Below, in pieces: positions 8,275 to 17,900 of a stretch of DNA of 64,000 nucleotides. The notes below the pieces were generated by a model that did not search any database, was not told the DNA's origin, and worked only from the letters and a program-made list of their open reading frames with translations. Position 1 is the first letter of the stretch. Each line of letters begins with the position of its first letter. Both the position numbers and the translations under genes were made by a program. Origin of the DNA: Acidobacteriota bacterium (GTDB taxonomy: Bacteria; Acidobacteriota; Terriglobia; Versatilivoradales; Versatilivoraceae). The DNA is taken from contig JAJDUG010000008.1 of assembly GCA_022826755.1 (NCBI GenBank), forward strand, positions 62,001 to 126,000, read 5' to 3'.

Positions 8275-8640
8275 CAAAAGACTGAGCCTTTTGCAATATT
8301 CGTCGGGTAGCGTGATTTCCAACCGGGACGGGTTGTGTCCCCCGGGAGCGCGGGCGTCCCGCCCGCATCCTTATGCCTCATTCCTTTGGCAGGCGCTGAG
8401 CTATCGTCGGGTGCTGAAGGTTGCCGGCCTGCCGGCGACAACCTCAACGGCCAAACCGAAGCAGCCCCCCCGGCGCAGTTCCCGTTCAATCCGAGTGACG
8501 GAGAGGGCCAAGGCTGTGCCGGACATGGTGCGGGCGGGACGCCCGCGCTCCCGGGCGGGCATCCTCCTCACTTATAAACCGGGAACCTCCTTAACATCAT
8601 GCCCGGGAATCAGGCAAGCCGGGCCCCCGCCCCCACGACG
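8275..8640. repeat. R4 GC-palindrome element, composite copy
   Basis: Two inverted GC-rich cores, CGCGGGCGTCCCGCCCGC near 8350 and GCGGGCGGGACGCCCGCGC near 8530, flanked by sequence shared with other copies (TTTTGCAATATTCGTCGGGT on one side, GCCCGGGAATCAGGCAAGC on the other). No gene is supported between rnpB and the radical SAM gene; this stretch is wholly repeats. Confidence 0.7.
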
Positions 8641-8992
8641 GGGCGGATCATTCGAGGGTGAAACAAGGGTTATTTTGCAACCAGTTGCAGGTTCCAGGAG
8701 CAGGCAAGCGCCCTGTGACGTGGTTGCACTCTATTTTTTATGAACATGGATGCACAGGATTAACAGCACGAGAGGTTCCTGCACCGGAAGCCGGCTGGGG
8801 CGATGATCCGGTGCGGGTTTGCGGATGCTCAGCATCGCAAGCCAGCCGTTTCCTGAAAAATCCTGTGCATCGATGTTGATTATTCGTTTCGTGGCGATGT
8901 GTGCCGTTGACGCAGGTCCGTCCCGCTTGGTGGCCCTTCGTAGTCCTTCGTGTGTCTTTGTGGATAACTCTTTTTTTTTGTTGTTTCAGGAA
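8636..8992 (-). repeat. R2 dispersed repeat, inverted copy
   Basis: Reading the minus strand it starts CCTGAAACAACAAAAAAAAA, continues with GAGTTATCCACAAAGACACA, holds TAATCCTGTGCATCCATGTT near 8745-8770 and ends GTTTCACCCTCGAATGATCC. Shares order and ends with the copies at 10217 and 41948 but its middle differs. Confidence 0.65.
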
Positions 8993-9017
8993 AGGCACCG
9001 GGTTCAGCGCTCAATTT

Positions 9018-9083
9018 TCACTCCTCCCTCGAGGGAGAGTCGCAGAAGCCGAGCCGAATGGCGAAGGCTGATGCGGTGGGGGG
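9018..9083 (+). repeat. R5 short dispersed element, copy 1
   Basis: CCTCCCTCGAGGGAGAGTCG (short hairpin) followed by CAGAAGCCGAGCCGAATGGC and GAAGGCTGATGCGGTGGGGG. Near-identical copies stand at 21186-21252 and, inverted, 30588-30655. Confidence 0.75.
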
Positions 9084-9100
9084 GCCAACGCGGCGGCCCG

Positions 9101-10138
9101 TCAGTGCAGCCCGCCGGCGGGCCGAGGCCGGAGAGGCGGACCGTCCCCGCTCCAGTCCAGCGGCAGCAGCGATTGTCGCCACAGCCCCGGCTCCAGCTCC
9201 GGACCTGCCGAAGGCGGCTTGCTTCCGAGCTGGTACCGGTCGCACAACTGGCGGATGAGATCGGAAATCCGCTCGCGATAGATCTTCAGTCTGCCCTGTG
9301 GGGGCCCGTAGAGGTCCCGGTATACGGGCACCAGCTCCGGAAATCGCTCCCGCAGAAAGGGCACCCAGACTTTCTCGATGGAAGAGGTGACAAACAGGAC
9401 CCTGGCAGCCAGGTATCCCGCACCCAGGCGCTTGACATTTCTCACCAGCGCCTCCAGCTCGCCGGGACCATCGGTAATTCGAGGAAGCACCGGCATGACC
9501 AGAACCCCTGTGCTCAGGCCGGCTTGCGACAGTTCCTTCAGGGCGAGCAGCCTCCGCCGGGGGGTGGCCGCCCGCGGTTCCAGGGCCCCGGCCAATTGGG
9601 AGGAGAGGGTTGTGAGGGTGATATTGAGGCGCACCTCGTTGCGGGAGGCGATTTCCTTCCACAATTCCAGGTCCCGCAGGACCAGGTCGGACTTGGTGGT
9701 CAGTGAGATCCGGAGCCCGCGCCACTCGGCCAGCTTCTCCAGAATCGCCCGCGTCAGCTTGAAGCGCCTCTCAGCCGGCTGATAGGGATCGGTGGCGGTG
9801 CCGATGGCAATGGGCCGGTCCCGCAGCCGGGCCGACAAGAGGTCCTTCTCCAGGACGGCATCCCCGTTACGCTTGGCATAGATCTCCGACTCGAACTGGC
9901 CGGCCTCCTCCCGGCCCATGTATTCGTGGGTATAGCGAGCGTAACAGTACTTGCAGCCGAACTCGCAGCCGCGGTAGGGATTGATGGTCCAGTAGAACGG
10001 CATTTCCGGGTTCGAGCAGCGGTTGAGCACCGATTTGACCTCGATGGACAAGTAGCGTGCACGCCGCTTGCGCAGCAACGGGGTGCTCTCCGCCGCCAGC
10101 CGGGCGATACCCACCAGTTTGCCGGGCTCCTTGACCAT
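9101..10138 (-). CDS. Radical SAM protein (Rv2578c/PA0069-like, SplB-related)
   Basis: 345 residues. The SAM-cluster motif is CEFGCKYCY at about residues 53-61, preceded by INPYRGC, a signature of the PA0069/Rv2578c branch of radical SAM enzymes that is distantly related to spore photoproduct lyase. GTATDPYQPAERRFKLTR (about 112-129) and LTTKSDLVLRD follow as in that branch. No characterised reaction is established for it; DNA repair has been guessed for relatives but is not shown. The gene is alone and sits between two R2 copies in inverted orientation, with an R5 copy just past its stop. No good ribosome site precedes the ATG, so the start is uncertain by a few codons. Confidence 0.85.
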   Translation of the reverse strand: MVKEPGKLVGIARLAAESTPLLRKRRARYLSIEVKSVLNRCSNPEMPFYWTINPYRGCEFGCKYCYARYTHEYMGREEAGQFESEIYAKRNGDAVLEKDLLSARLRDRPIAIGTATDPYQPAERRFKLTRAILEKLAEWRGLRISLTTKSDLVLRDLELWKEIASRNEVRLNITLTTLSSQLAGALEPRAATPRRRLLALKELSQAGLSTGVLVMPVLPRITDGPGELEALVRNVKRLGAGYLAARVLFVTSSIEKVWVPFLRERFPELVPVYRDLYGPPQGRLKIYRERISDLIRQLCDRYQLGSKPPSAGPELEPGLWRQSLLPLDWSGDGPPLRPRPAGGLH

Positions 10139-10216
10139 ATTTGCATATTCGCTTTTTATTCTCCATTTGTCAAGTCTTATTGGAGCCTGCAGTCAATCGG
10201 CTTGCGCTCGGCTTCT

Positions 10217-10575
10217 CTGAAACAACAGAAAAAAGAGTTATCCACGAAGACATACGAAGGACGACGAAGGGCCACTAAAAAAGATCATGTTCTTGACCCA
10301 CTCGAAGGGAACGCCCCTTGGGTTCGGGTGAGGGAAAACGCAGCCAGTCGGCTTCCCGTGCCACAGCCTCTCGTCCTGTTAATCCCGTGCATCCTGTGTA
10401 TCCATGTTCAATCGGTAGATAACCGGATCAACGGGACAGGGTCCTGGTTGCCGATAGGCCACCAAGAAAAGCCGAAAGAGATCCATTCGTATTCGTGTCT
10501 ATTCGTGGTTCGTCTTTTCGCGCTTTCTCTCAATGAACGATCGGCCGTTTACCCTCGAATGATCCTCCCCGCAGG
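10217..10575 (+). repeat. R2 dispersed repeat, copy 2
   Basis: Starts CTGAAACAACAGAAAAAAGA, then GAGTTATCCACGAAGACATA, GGGAACGCCCCTTGGGTTCG, GTGCATCCTGTGTATCCATG, ACGGGACAGGGTCCTGGTTG and TTCGTGGTTCGTCTT. It matches 41948-42312 along nearly its whole length. The 523 bp between the radical SAM gene and thiD hold no gene. Confidence 0.8.
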
Positions 10576-10661
10576 ACCGAGGCTCGGCTAACCACTTGCT
10601 GCCATTGCCCTGAGCCCGTCCGGTTTACAGCTTGGGCGATCTGGGCTAATCTGTCCCGGCC

Positions 10662-11495
10662 ATGCCCTTCCTCACAGCCCTGACCATTGCCGGCTCCGAC
10701 TCGAGCGGCGGCGCCGGAATCCAGGCGGACCTGAAAACCTTTGCAGCCCTGGGGATCTACGGCACTTCGGCCATCACCGCGGTGACGGCTCAGAATGCGC
10801 TACGGATCGATGCCCTGACCTGTCTTCCGGTGAGCCTGGTGGTCTCGCAAATCCGGTCGGTTCTTTCCGATGTCGGGGTTGAGTCCATCAAGACAGGAAT
10901 GCTGGGCAATCCGGAAATCATCCAGGGCGTGGCCTCGTCTCTGAGCCGCTACCCCGGCATTCCGCTGGTGGTGGACCCGGTCATGGCAGCCACCAGCGGC
11001 TCCGCCCTCCTTGAAGAAGGCTCTCTGGAAGCCCTGCGCCGCCAACTGCTGCCCCTGGCCCGGATCGTCACCCCCAACCTGCCGGAAGCCGGGGCGCTGG
11101 TTGGAAGCCAACTGCGGAACGAATCCGATTGCATCCGCGCAGTCCGGGAAATCCACGCCATGGGTCCGGGGTGGGTCGTCCTGAAAGGCGGCCATCGGCA
11201 GGAAGTGGAGTCCGGTCCGGCGGGCGACCGTCAGGTGGTTGACCTGGTCTTCGACGGCAGCAAGCTGCACCGGGTCAGCGGCCCCTATCTTGAGGGCGGT
11301 CCCAAGCGGGGCACCGGATGTACACTCTCGGCGGCCATCGCCGCCTTCCTGGCCAAGGGAAGCTCGGAACTGGAAGCGGTGCGTGAAGCCCGTGAGTACC
11401 TGAGCCGAACCTGGAGGTACTCCGGCGAGTCAGGCCAGGCCGGCGGCCCACTCCACCATTTCCACGCATTCTGGCCGAAGTCCGGGGATGTGTAA
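10662..11495 (+). CDS. thiD: Hydroxymethylpyrimidine (phosphate) kinase
   Basis: 277 residues, ribokinase fold. Signatures: [20 protein letters not shown] (7-26), [15 protein letters not shown] (about 106-120), LKGGHR and the anion hole/catalytic [17 protein letters not shown] (about 217-233). Catalyses HMP to HMP-P to HMP-PP phosphorylation in thiamine biosynthesis. No other thi gene is in the window and no TPP riboswitch is visible upstream, where only R2 repeat DNA lies. Stop codon is followed by an R3 element. Confidence 0.94.
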   Translation: MPFLTALTIAGSDSSGGAGIQADLKTFAALGIYGTSAITAVTAQNALRIDALTCLPVSLVVSQIRSVLSDVGVESIKTGMLGNPEIIQGVASSLSRYPGIPLVVDPVMAATSGSALLEEGSLEALRRQLLPLARIVTPNLPEAGALVGSQLRNESDCIRAVREIHAMGPGWVVLKGGHRQEVESGPAGDRQVVDLVFDGSKLHRVSGPYLEGGPKRGTGCTLSAAIAAFLAKGSSELEAVREAREYLSRTWRYSGESGQAGGPLHHFHAFWPKSGDV

Positions 11496-11499
11496 AGCA

Positions 11500-11659
11500 G
11501 TGGTTCGTGGTGAGTGGAGAGTGGTCAGCGGAGGGTTTCGGTAACAGTCAGGCAGGTGTGAGCTTGGTTGCGCTTTTTTGGGAACAGCGCCGAGTTCCAC
11601 AAAATGCTCAAACGCTTCCATTCGAATCACTATCCACTAACCACTGACCACTAGCCACT
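11500..11659. repeat. R3 element, copy b
   Basis: Left arm GTGGTGAGTGGAGAGTGGTC, right arm ATCCACTAACCACTGACCAC ending CTAGCCACTT. It fills the space between convergent thiD and adk, and the adk stop codon (complement of CTA at 11651-11653) lies inside the right arm. The core shares GGTTGCG.TTTTTT and GAACAGCGCCGAG-like blocks with copy d at 62.2 kb. Confidence 0.75.
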
Positions 11660-12277
11660 TGGACGGCTTCCGCCGTCTCGTCCCAGGCTGGCCAGCAGTT
11701 GATCCAGAATGGAGCCGATGCTGCCGGAGGCATTGACCCTTATCAGAATTCCCTGCCCGTCGTAGTAACTGAGAATGGGTTCGATCTCCAGGAGGTAGTT
11801 CCGAAAACGCCCCTGGACGACCTCGGGGCGGTCGTCGTCCCGGCGCTTGGTCCGGACTCCCACGGGTGGGCGATTGCTGTTCAGGTTGTAGGCCCGTCCC
11901 TCGGCGTCCACGACTCGGCCGGCCACACGGGACAGCACGCCTTCCTCGGTGATCTCGAAGAGAACCACTGCCGACAGGCTCAGGAGGGTGTCCAACGCCT
12001 CGGCCTGAACCAGGGTGCGGGGATAGCCGTCCAGAATATGCCCTTGATCGCCGTTTCGGCTGACGTACGTCTTGAACAGGTCCAGGACGATGGGTTCGGG
12101 GACCAGCTTGCCCGCTTTCAGATTGGCTTCGGTCGTCTTACCCAGCTCCGTTCCCTTGCCCACCTCCAGTCTCAGCATTTCCCCGAGAGAAAAGTGCTTG
12201 AGACCGAAATGGGCGGCCAGGAGCTTGGACTGGGTTCCCTTGCCGCATCCCGGCGGGCCGAGAACAGCGATATTCAT
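11651..12277 (-). CDS. adk: Adenylate kinase
   Basis: 208 residues from the ATG at 12275-12277, chosen because AGAGGT lies 7 bp upstream and the P-loop begins at residue 7 (GPPGCGKGTQ); a longer frame upstream adds 26 residues unlike the family. DGYPRTLVQAEALD is the NMP-binding signature and TKRRDDDRPEVVQGRF holds the catalytic arginines. The lid is present but has no zinc cysteines. Function: AMP + ATP to 2 ADP. It is usually next to secY or map; here it is isolated. The final residues and stop are formed by R3 repeat sequence. Confidence 0.93.
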   Translation of the reverse strand: MNIAVLGPPGCGKGTQSKLLAAHFGLKHFSLGEMLRLEVGKGTELGKTTEANLKAGKLVPEPIVLDLFKTYVSRNGDQGHILDGYPRTLVQAEALDTLLSLSAVVLFEITEEGVLSRVAGRVVDAEGRAYNLNSNRPPVGVRTKRRDDDRPEVVQGRFRNYLLEIEPILSYYDGQGILIRVNASGSIGSILDQLLASLGRDGGSRPSG

Positions 12278-12508
12278 CGTCGGCGACCTCTTGAGTTTCA
12301 GCCAGGAGACTGAGAGTGTCCGGCCAGGTGAGGGCCCTAAGGGCCGCTTGACCAAGCGCCCAGTCTACCCCAAGCGGCCACCATTCCGGAACCCTTTTCC
12401 CCTCTCCGGACCGATCGCCGCTCATAGCGTGAGCGGCACTGCCGAGAGGAACGGATCTTCCGGCGTGACCGCGCGGGCAGGGGGCCGGCCACCATTGCCG
12501 CATTGAGC

Positions 12509-12537
12509 TTGACAGGCGTCCGAGCGACAGCCACAAT
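12509..12537 (+). promoter_or_regulatory. Promoter for the GT4 glycosyltransferase gene
   Basis: Consensus -35 TTGACA at 12509-12514, 17-bp spacer, CACAAT (4 of 6) at 12532-12537. A start near 12544 would give a leader of about 75 nt before the GTG at 12618. The rest of the 340 bp between adk and this gene shows no further feature. Confidence 0.5.
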
Positions 12538-12617
12538 CGCCTCGTTTTCAGTGAGGACAGCCCAACCGCGCCTTGCTCTCCGGGTGGCGACTCCCCGGAA
12601 GCGGGCCCATTGAATTC

Positions 12618-13916
12618 GTGAAGATCCTCTCGATCACCGCAGGCGCGGCCGGCATGTACTGCGGCAGTTGCCTGAGAGACAATTCCTTGGCCGCGGAGTT
12701 GACGCAGTTGGGGCACGATGTCACCCTCCTGCCCGTTTATACCCCGACCCTGACCGATGAACCCAACGTGAGTCGGGAACGGGTGTTCTTCGGTGGACTG
12801 AGCGTCTATCTGCAGCAGCTCTACCCCCTCTTTCGCAGAACTCCCTGGCTCCTCGACAGGGTTTGGGATTCCCGACCCATGTTGAAGTTCTTCACGGGAC
12901 TGGGAGTCAAGACCGATCCCCGTCAACTGGGAGCCTTGACCGTTTCCATGCTTCAGGGGAAGTCCGGCAATCAGAAAAAGGAGTTGCTCAAGCTGATCTC
13001 CTGGCTGCGGCAGCAGCCTCCGCCCGATGTTATCGTTCTGCCCAACTCCCTGCTGATCGGACTGGCCGAGCCGCTTCGGACCGCGCTTCAACGACCGGTG
13101 TGCTGCACCCTGCAGGGAGAAGACCTGTTTCTCAAGGGACTACCGGAGCCCTACCGCCGCCAGGCCCTGGAATCGATACGGCGACAGGTCCGATGGGTGG
13201 ACGGATTCGCCCCGGTGAGCCGCTACTGCGCCGGCATCATGCGGGAGCTGTTGGGGGTCGAAGCGGACCGAATGCACCTGATACCGCTGGGAGTCCGGTC
13301 CGGGGACTATGGAAACCGGCGGTCGCCGCGGTCGGAGACCTTCCGTGTCGGCTATCTTTCCCGAATCGCTCCCGAGAAGGGCTTGCACGAACTGTGCCGG
13401 GCCTACCGGCGCCTGAAGCGGCTGAAGGACGTCGGTCCGACCCGGCTGGAGGTTGCCGGTTACCTGGGGCCGGAACACCGCACCTATCTGCAACAGATCC
13501 GCAAGCAGATACGCCAGTGGGGGCTGGAGGGAGAGTTCTGCTATCATGGCGCCCTGGATCGCCCGGCCAAACTACGATTCCTGGAGAACCTGGACGTGCT
13601 CTCGGTGCCGGCCACCCACGACGAGCACAAGGGGATACCCATCCTGGAAGCCATGGCCAGCGGCATTCCGGTGGTGCAACCCCGCCGCGGCGCCTTCACC
13701 GAGATGATCGAGAAGACTTCGGGGGGACTGCTCACCGACCCGGACCGGGAACACAGCCTGGCCGAAGGGCTCCACGCCGTCTACCGGGATCCGGATCTGG
13801 CCGATCGCCTGGCCCGAAACGGCCGGCAGGGAGTGCAGGATCACTACAGCCTGTCCCGCATGGCCGCAGCGGCGGTGGAGGCCTACCGCGCCATCGTGCA
13901 GCGAGCGTCCTCGTAG
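12618..13916 (+). CDS. GT4-family glycosyltransferase
   Basis: 432 residues from a GTG start, preferred over an upstream TTG at 12573 because relatives begin KILSITAGAAGMYCG. Two Rossmann domains: N-terminal GAAGMYCGSCLRDNSLAAEL binds the acceptor, C-terminal GYLSRIAPEKGLHEL and PILEAMASGIPVVQPRRG-FTEM hold the nucleotide-sugar motif with Glu-x7-Glu. Retaining GT4 enzymes build glycans, trehalose-like sugars or lipopolysaccharide; the donor and acceptor are not identifiable. No sugar-biosynthesis genes adjoin. Followed after 88 bp by the exporter ATPase, possibly cotranscribed. Confidence 0.85.
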   Translation: MKILSITAGAAGMYCGSCLRDNSLAAELTQLGHDVTLLPVYTPTLTDEPNVSRERVFFGGLSVYLQQLYPLFRRTPWLLDRVWDSRPMLKFFTGLGVKTDPRQLGALTVSMLQGKSGNQKKELLKLISWLRQQPPPDVIVLPNSLLIGLAEPLRTALQRPVCCTLQGEDLFLKGLPEPYRRQALESIRRQVRWVDGFAPVSRYCAGIMRELLGVEADRMHLIPLGVRSGDYGNRRSPRSETFRVGYLSRIAPEKGLHELCRAYRRLKRLKDVGPTRLEVAGYLGPEHRTYLQQIRKQIRQWGLEGEFCYHGALDRPAKLRFLENLDVLSVPATHDEHKGIPILEAMASGIPVVQPRRGAFTEMIEKTSGGLLTDPDREHSLAEGLHAVYRDPDLADRLARNGRQGVQDHYSLSRMAAAAVEAYRAIVQRASS

Positions 13917-14004
13917 GCATCGGGGACAACCCATGAATCCCCTGCTTCCCAGCCTCTTCTCAGGCCGGCGGCCTGCGGCCGTCCAAACCCTGCCCACCTG
14001 ACCC

Positions 14005-14679
14005 ATGCTCGAGATCAGCAGCCTCTCCAAGGAATATCCCACACCGCGGGGCCCGCTCCGTCTGCTGGAGAACGTCTCGCTCTCCCTGGCCCGGGGCCAA
14101 GCCGCCGCCATCATGGGACCCTCCGGCAGCGGCAAGAGCACCCTTCTCTACATCCTGGGGACGCTGGAGCCGCCGACGGCCGGCGAGGTGGTGCTGGAGG
14201 GATGCCGTCCCTTCCAACTGGCGGAGCGGGACCTGGCCAGGTTCAGAAACCGCCACATCGGGTTCATTTTCCAGGACCACTGCCTGCTGCCGCAGTGTTC
14301 GGTGCTGGAAAACGTGCTGGCCCCGACCCTGATCGAGAAAGCCGCCGAAGACTACCGGCAGCGGGCGCTGGAACTGCTGGACCAGGTGGGCCTCGAGGAT
14401 CGGATGGACCACCGCCCCGCCGAGCTCTCGGGCGGCGAGAAGCAGCGGGTGGCCATGGCTCGCGCCATGATTCGAAACCCCTCGCTGCTGCTGTGCGACG
14501 AGCCGACCGGCAATCTGGACAGCCGCTCGGCAGCCTCGGTGGCCGACCTGCTGGTGGAGCAGCACCGCCAGCACGGCTCCATTCTGCTGGTGGTGACCCA
14601 CAGCCCGACCCTGGCCGCTCGCTTCCCGGTGCAATACCGGTTGACGGATCGGAAGCTGGAGAGAGGGGTCAGTGGATAG
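14005..14679 (+). CDS. ABC exporter ATPase, LolD/MacB type
   Basis: 224 residues with Walker A GPSGSGKST (37-45), Q-loop FIFQDHCLLPQ, signature LSGGEKQRVAMARAM, Walker B LLLCDEPTGNLDS and switch THS. This is the LolD/FtsE/MacB subfamily, which energises FtsX-like permeases for lipoprotein release, peptide export or mechanotransmission. The partner permease follows on the same strand, but 238 bp away because an R3 element intervenes. The last residues (GVSG and stop) are R3 sequence, so the C-terminus may have been trimmed or rewritten by the insertion. Confidence 0.9.
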   Translation: MLEISSLSKEYPTPRGPLRLLENVSLSLARGQAAAIMGPSGSGKSTLLYILGTLEPPTAGEVVLEGCRPFQLAERDLARFRNRHIGFIFQDHCLLPQCSVLENVLAPTLIEKAAEDYRQRALELLDQVGLEDRMDHRPAELSGGEKQRVAMARAMIRNPSLLLCDEPTGNLDSRSAASVADLLVEQHRQHGSILLVVTHSPTLAARFPVQYRLTDRKLERGVSG

Positions 14680-14914
14680 TGATCAGTGGTCAGTGGTCAG
14701 TGGTCAGTGATTGGTGGTTAGCCGAGCCCTGCCCTGCCGCGCGGATCAATCGAGGACAAACGGTCGATCATTTGCCAACGGCCAAGCGCGAATGGACACG
14801 AATGAACACAAACATACAAGGAAACAGAAGGAATTCCTTCAAGGACGAGCAGCTCCAAGGTGCTTCACCTGCCAATCCGAATAACTGATCACTGACCACT
14901 GATCACTGACCACT
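14666..14914. repeat. R3 element, copy c, between exporter ATPase and permease
   Basis: Left arm GGTCAGTGGATAGTGATCAG then three GTGGTCA units; right arm TGATCACTGACCACTGATCA and a further CTGACCACT. The core includes AATGGACACGAATGAACACA, a piece of R2. Length about 250 bp. It ends 3 bp before the permease ATG. Confidence 0.75.
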
Positions 14915-14917
14915 AAA

Positions 14918-17900
14918 ATGTCTTCCATCCCCCTGACGCGACGCAGCCTGGCCCATTACTGGCGCACCCACTTGGCGGTGGTGGTCGGCGTGGCCGTGGC
15001 CGTGGCGGTCCTGACCGGATCGCTGCTGGTGGGAGATTCCGTGCGCGGCAGCCTCAAGAGGTTGGCCCTGCAGAGGCTGGGCGCCGCCCACTGGGTCATT
15101 GCCTCCAGCGTGTTCTTCAGGGAGGCCCTGGCCCAGGAGATGGCCGCCCATCCGGAATTCTCCCGGCAATTCGGCTCCGTGTGCCCCATTCTGGTTCAGG
15201 AGGGCCGGCTCACCCAGCCCGAGACCGGGCGCCGCGCCGCCGGGGTCTCGGTCTATGGGGTGGATGACCGATTCTGGAGATTTCAGGGAGTCGAGCCTGC
15301 TCCGGCATTCGGCTCCGGCCCGCGGTCCGGCCGCCGGGTCCTGCTCAGCCCCGAGGCCGCCAGAGACCTGGGGGCCGAGGAAGGCAGCACGGTTCTGCTG
15401 CGTCTGGAGCAACCCTCCAATGTGCCCCGCGATTCCCTGCACGGCCGCCGGGACCGGGTGGGGCGAACCCTGCGCCTTTCGGTCGGCGGCATCCTCCAAC
15501 CCTCCCGGATGGGCGAGTTTTCTCTGAGTCCCCGGCAGGGGCAGGTCCGGGCCGTCTTCGTCCCTCTGCGCCGCCTGCAGCGCGACCTGGGAGTCCCCGG
15601 CCGCATCAACACCCTGCTGGTCAGTCGAGCCGGCCCCGGCCGGCAGCCGGCCTCCGACCCGGCCCGGCCGGACCGACTGGCGGGGATCCTCCAGGAGGTC
15701 TATTCGCTGGAGGATACCGATCTGAAGCTGCGGGTTCTGGAGGAGCAGCGGTGCCTGTCGGTCGAGACCGAGGGCACTCTCATCGGCGAGGGACTGGCCG
15801 CTCGAGTTCAAAGCGCCGCCGATGCTACAGGGCTTCGCACCCGCTTCCTGTTCACCTACCTGGCCAACACCATCCGAACGGGCGACCGCGAGATTCCCTA
15901 TTCGCTGGTGACCGCCCTCGACTTCCCATCCTTCGGCCTGCCGTCGGCCAGTGCCGGCGGGGAGTTCCCTCCGGTGGTGCTGAACCGCTGGGCCGCCCGG
16001 GACCTGGAGGCCCGCCCCGGAGATCTCCTCGAGGCGGAATACTACCTCTGGGCAGAGCAGGGGCGGCTCTTGACCCGGTCCGCCAGGTTTCGCCTGAGCG
16101 GCGTGGTTCCCATGGAGGGCCCCCTGGCCGACAGGGACCTGGCGCCCGCCTATCCCGGCATTACCGAATCCAGGACCCTGGTGGATTGGGATCCTCCCTT
16201 TCCCATGGAGCTGGGACGCATTCGTCCCCGGGACGAAGACTACTGGGAGGAATACCGCACCACTCCCAAGGCCTTCATCCCCCTGAAGGTCGGCCAGGAG
16301 TTGTGGCGGTCCCGCCATGGCCAATTGTCCTCGATCCGAGTCTATCCTCCCGGCGATGCCCCGGCCGCCGGACCGGAGGCGCTCCAGGGCCTGCGCTCCC
16401 GCCTGGAATCGGAGCTCAAGCGCGCCGCCGATCCCGCCCAGTTCGGTTTCTCGTTGCGGGCGGTCGGCGCCCAGGCCGAGCAGTCCTCCCGCGGGGTCAC
16501 CGACTTCGGGCAGTATTTCGTCTACTTCAGCTTCTTCCTGGTGGTCTCGGCTCTGCTGCTCACCAGCCTGTTCTTCAAGCTTGGCCTGGAGCAGCGCGTC
16601 CAGGAGATCGGATTGCTTCGAGCCCTGGGGTTCGACCCTGCCGGAATCCGCCGGCTGTTTCTCAGGGAGGGGGCCCTGCTGGCGGGGCTGGGCACGCTGT
16701 TGGGCCTGGCGGGGGCCCTGGGCTACACCGCCCTCATCATGCTGGGACTGCGCACCTGGTGGGTGGATGCCGTGGGAACCACCCAGTTGACACTTCACGT
16801 TTCGGGCGCTTCCCTGCTGGCCGGCAGCCTGGGCGGGATCCTGACCGCCCTGATCTGCATCGCCTGGAGCCTGAGGAGGATGGCCTCCATAAGCCCGCGC
16901 AGTCTGCTGACAGGCTCCTGGCTCTACCAGGAAGCCGGGACGGCCAGCGCCTCCCCGGCTTCCGGCAAGAAGAGCGGGCGGAGCGGAGGCATGACGCCAC
17001 GGTGGAGAACCCGGGGCCGTCGCAGCCCGGGCCGGAGCCGAACCGTCCTCGTGTTGGCGGCCGCGGCCCTGGGGTTCCTGCTGGCCAGCCTGGCCGGCGC
17101 GCTCAGCCAGGAGCTGGGGTTCTTTGCCTCGGGTACCCTCTGCCTGCTGGCGCTGCTCGCCTGGCAGTCGGGATGGCTGAAACGGACGCGGCGTCCCATC
17201 CTGCAGCCCCAGAGTGGTTGGGCGGTGTCCCGGCTGGGATTCCGCAACGCCACCGTCCGCCCGGGCCGGAGCCTGCTGTGCATCGCCCTGATCGCTTCGG
17301 CCACCTTCATCATCGTAACCGTCGAAGCCTTTCGCCGCACCGACCGCTCCAGCCCTCGAGACCGCCAGTCGGGAACCGGCGGATTCTCCCTGGTGGCGGA
17401 ATCTCTGCTGCCCATCCAGGACGACCCCAACTCCCCTTCGGGCCGGGAGTCGCTGAACCTGTCTTCGGACGACACTCCCGCCCTGGCCGACCTCGCCTTC
17501 AGCGCCTTCCGGCTGCGGCCGGGCGACGATGCCAGTTGTCTCAATCTCTATCAACCGGCCAGCCCCAGAATCCTGGGTGCTCCCGATTCCTTTCTCTCCC
17601 AAGCCCGGTTCCGGTTTCAGGCCACGCTATCGGGTTCCAATGAACCCGGCAACGCCTGGCAGCTCCTGCAGCAGGAACTGCCGGGCGGCGTCATTCCCGT
17701 GATCGCCGACGCCAACTCGATGCAGTACGTCCTCCACAGGCAACTGGGGGAAGAACTGGTGCTGAACCCCCAGGGAGAGGCGCCCCTGCGCCTTCGCCTG
17801 GTGGGAGCCCTGCGGGACAGCCTGTTCCAATCGGAGCTGATCATGTCGGAGAAGCACTTCCTGAGGGCCTTTCCACGAATCGAGGGCTTCCGTTTCTTTC

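Noticed and set aside
8340-8365. GC-rich palindromic repeats considered as a CRISPR array
   Set aside because: Copies are dispersed over 50 kb, without regular spacers, and no cas gene is in the window.
8291-8743. Short open frames within the rnpB-downstream repeats
   Set aside because: They follow R4/R2 repeat sequence and recur with the repeats; no gene-like ribosome site or homology.
14903-17602. An 899-codon open frame antisense to the FtsX-type permease
   Set aside because: Composition is that of antisense of a GC-rich gene; no domain, ribosome site or neighbour supports it.
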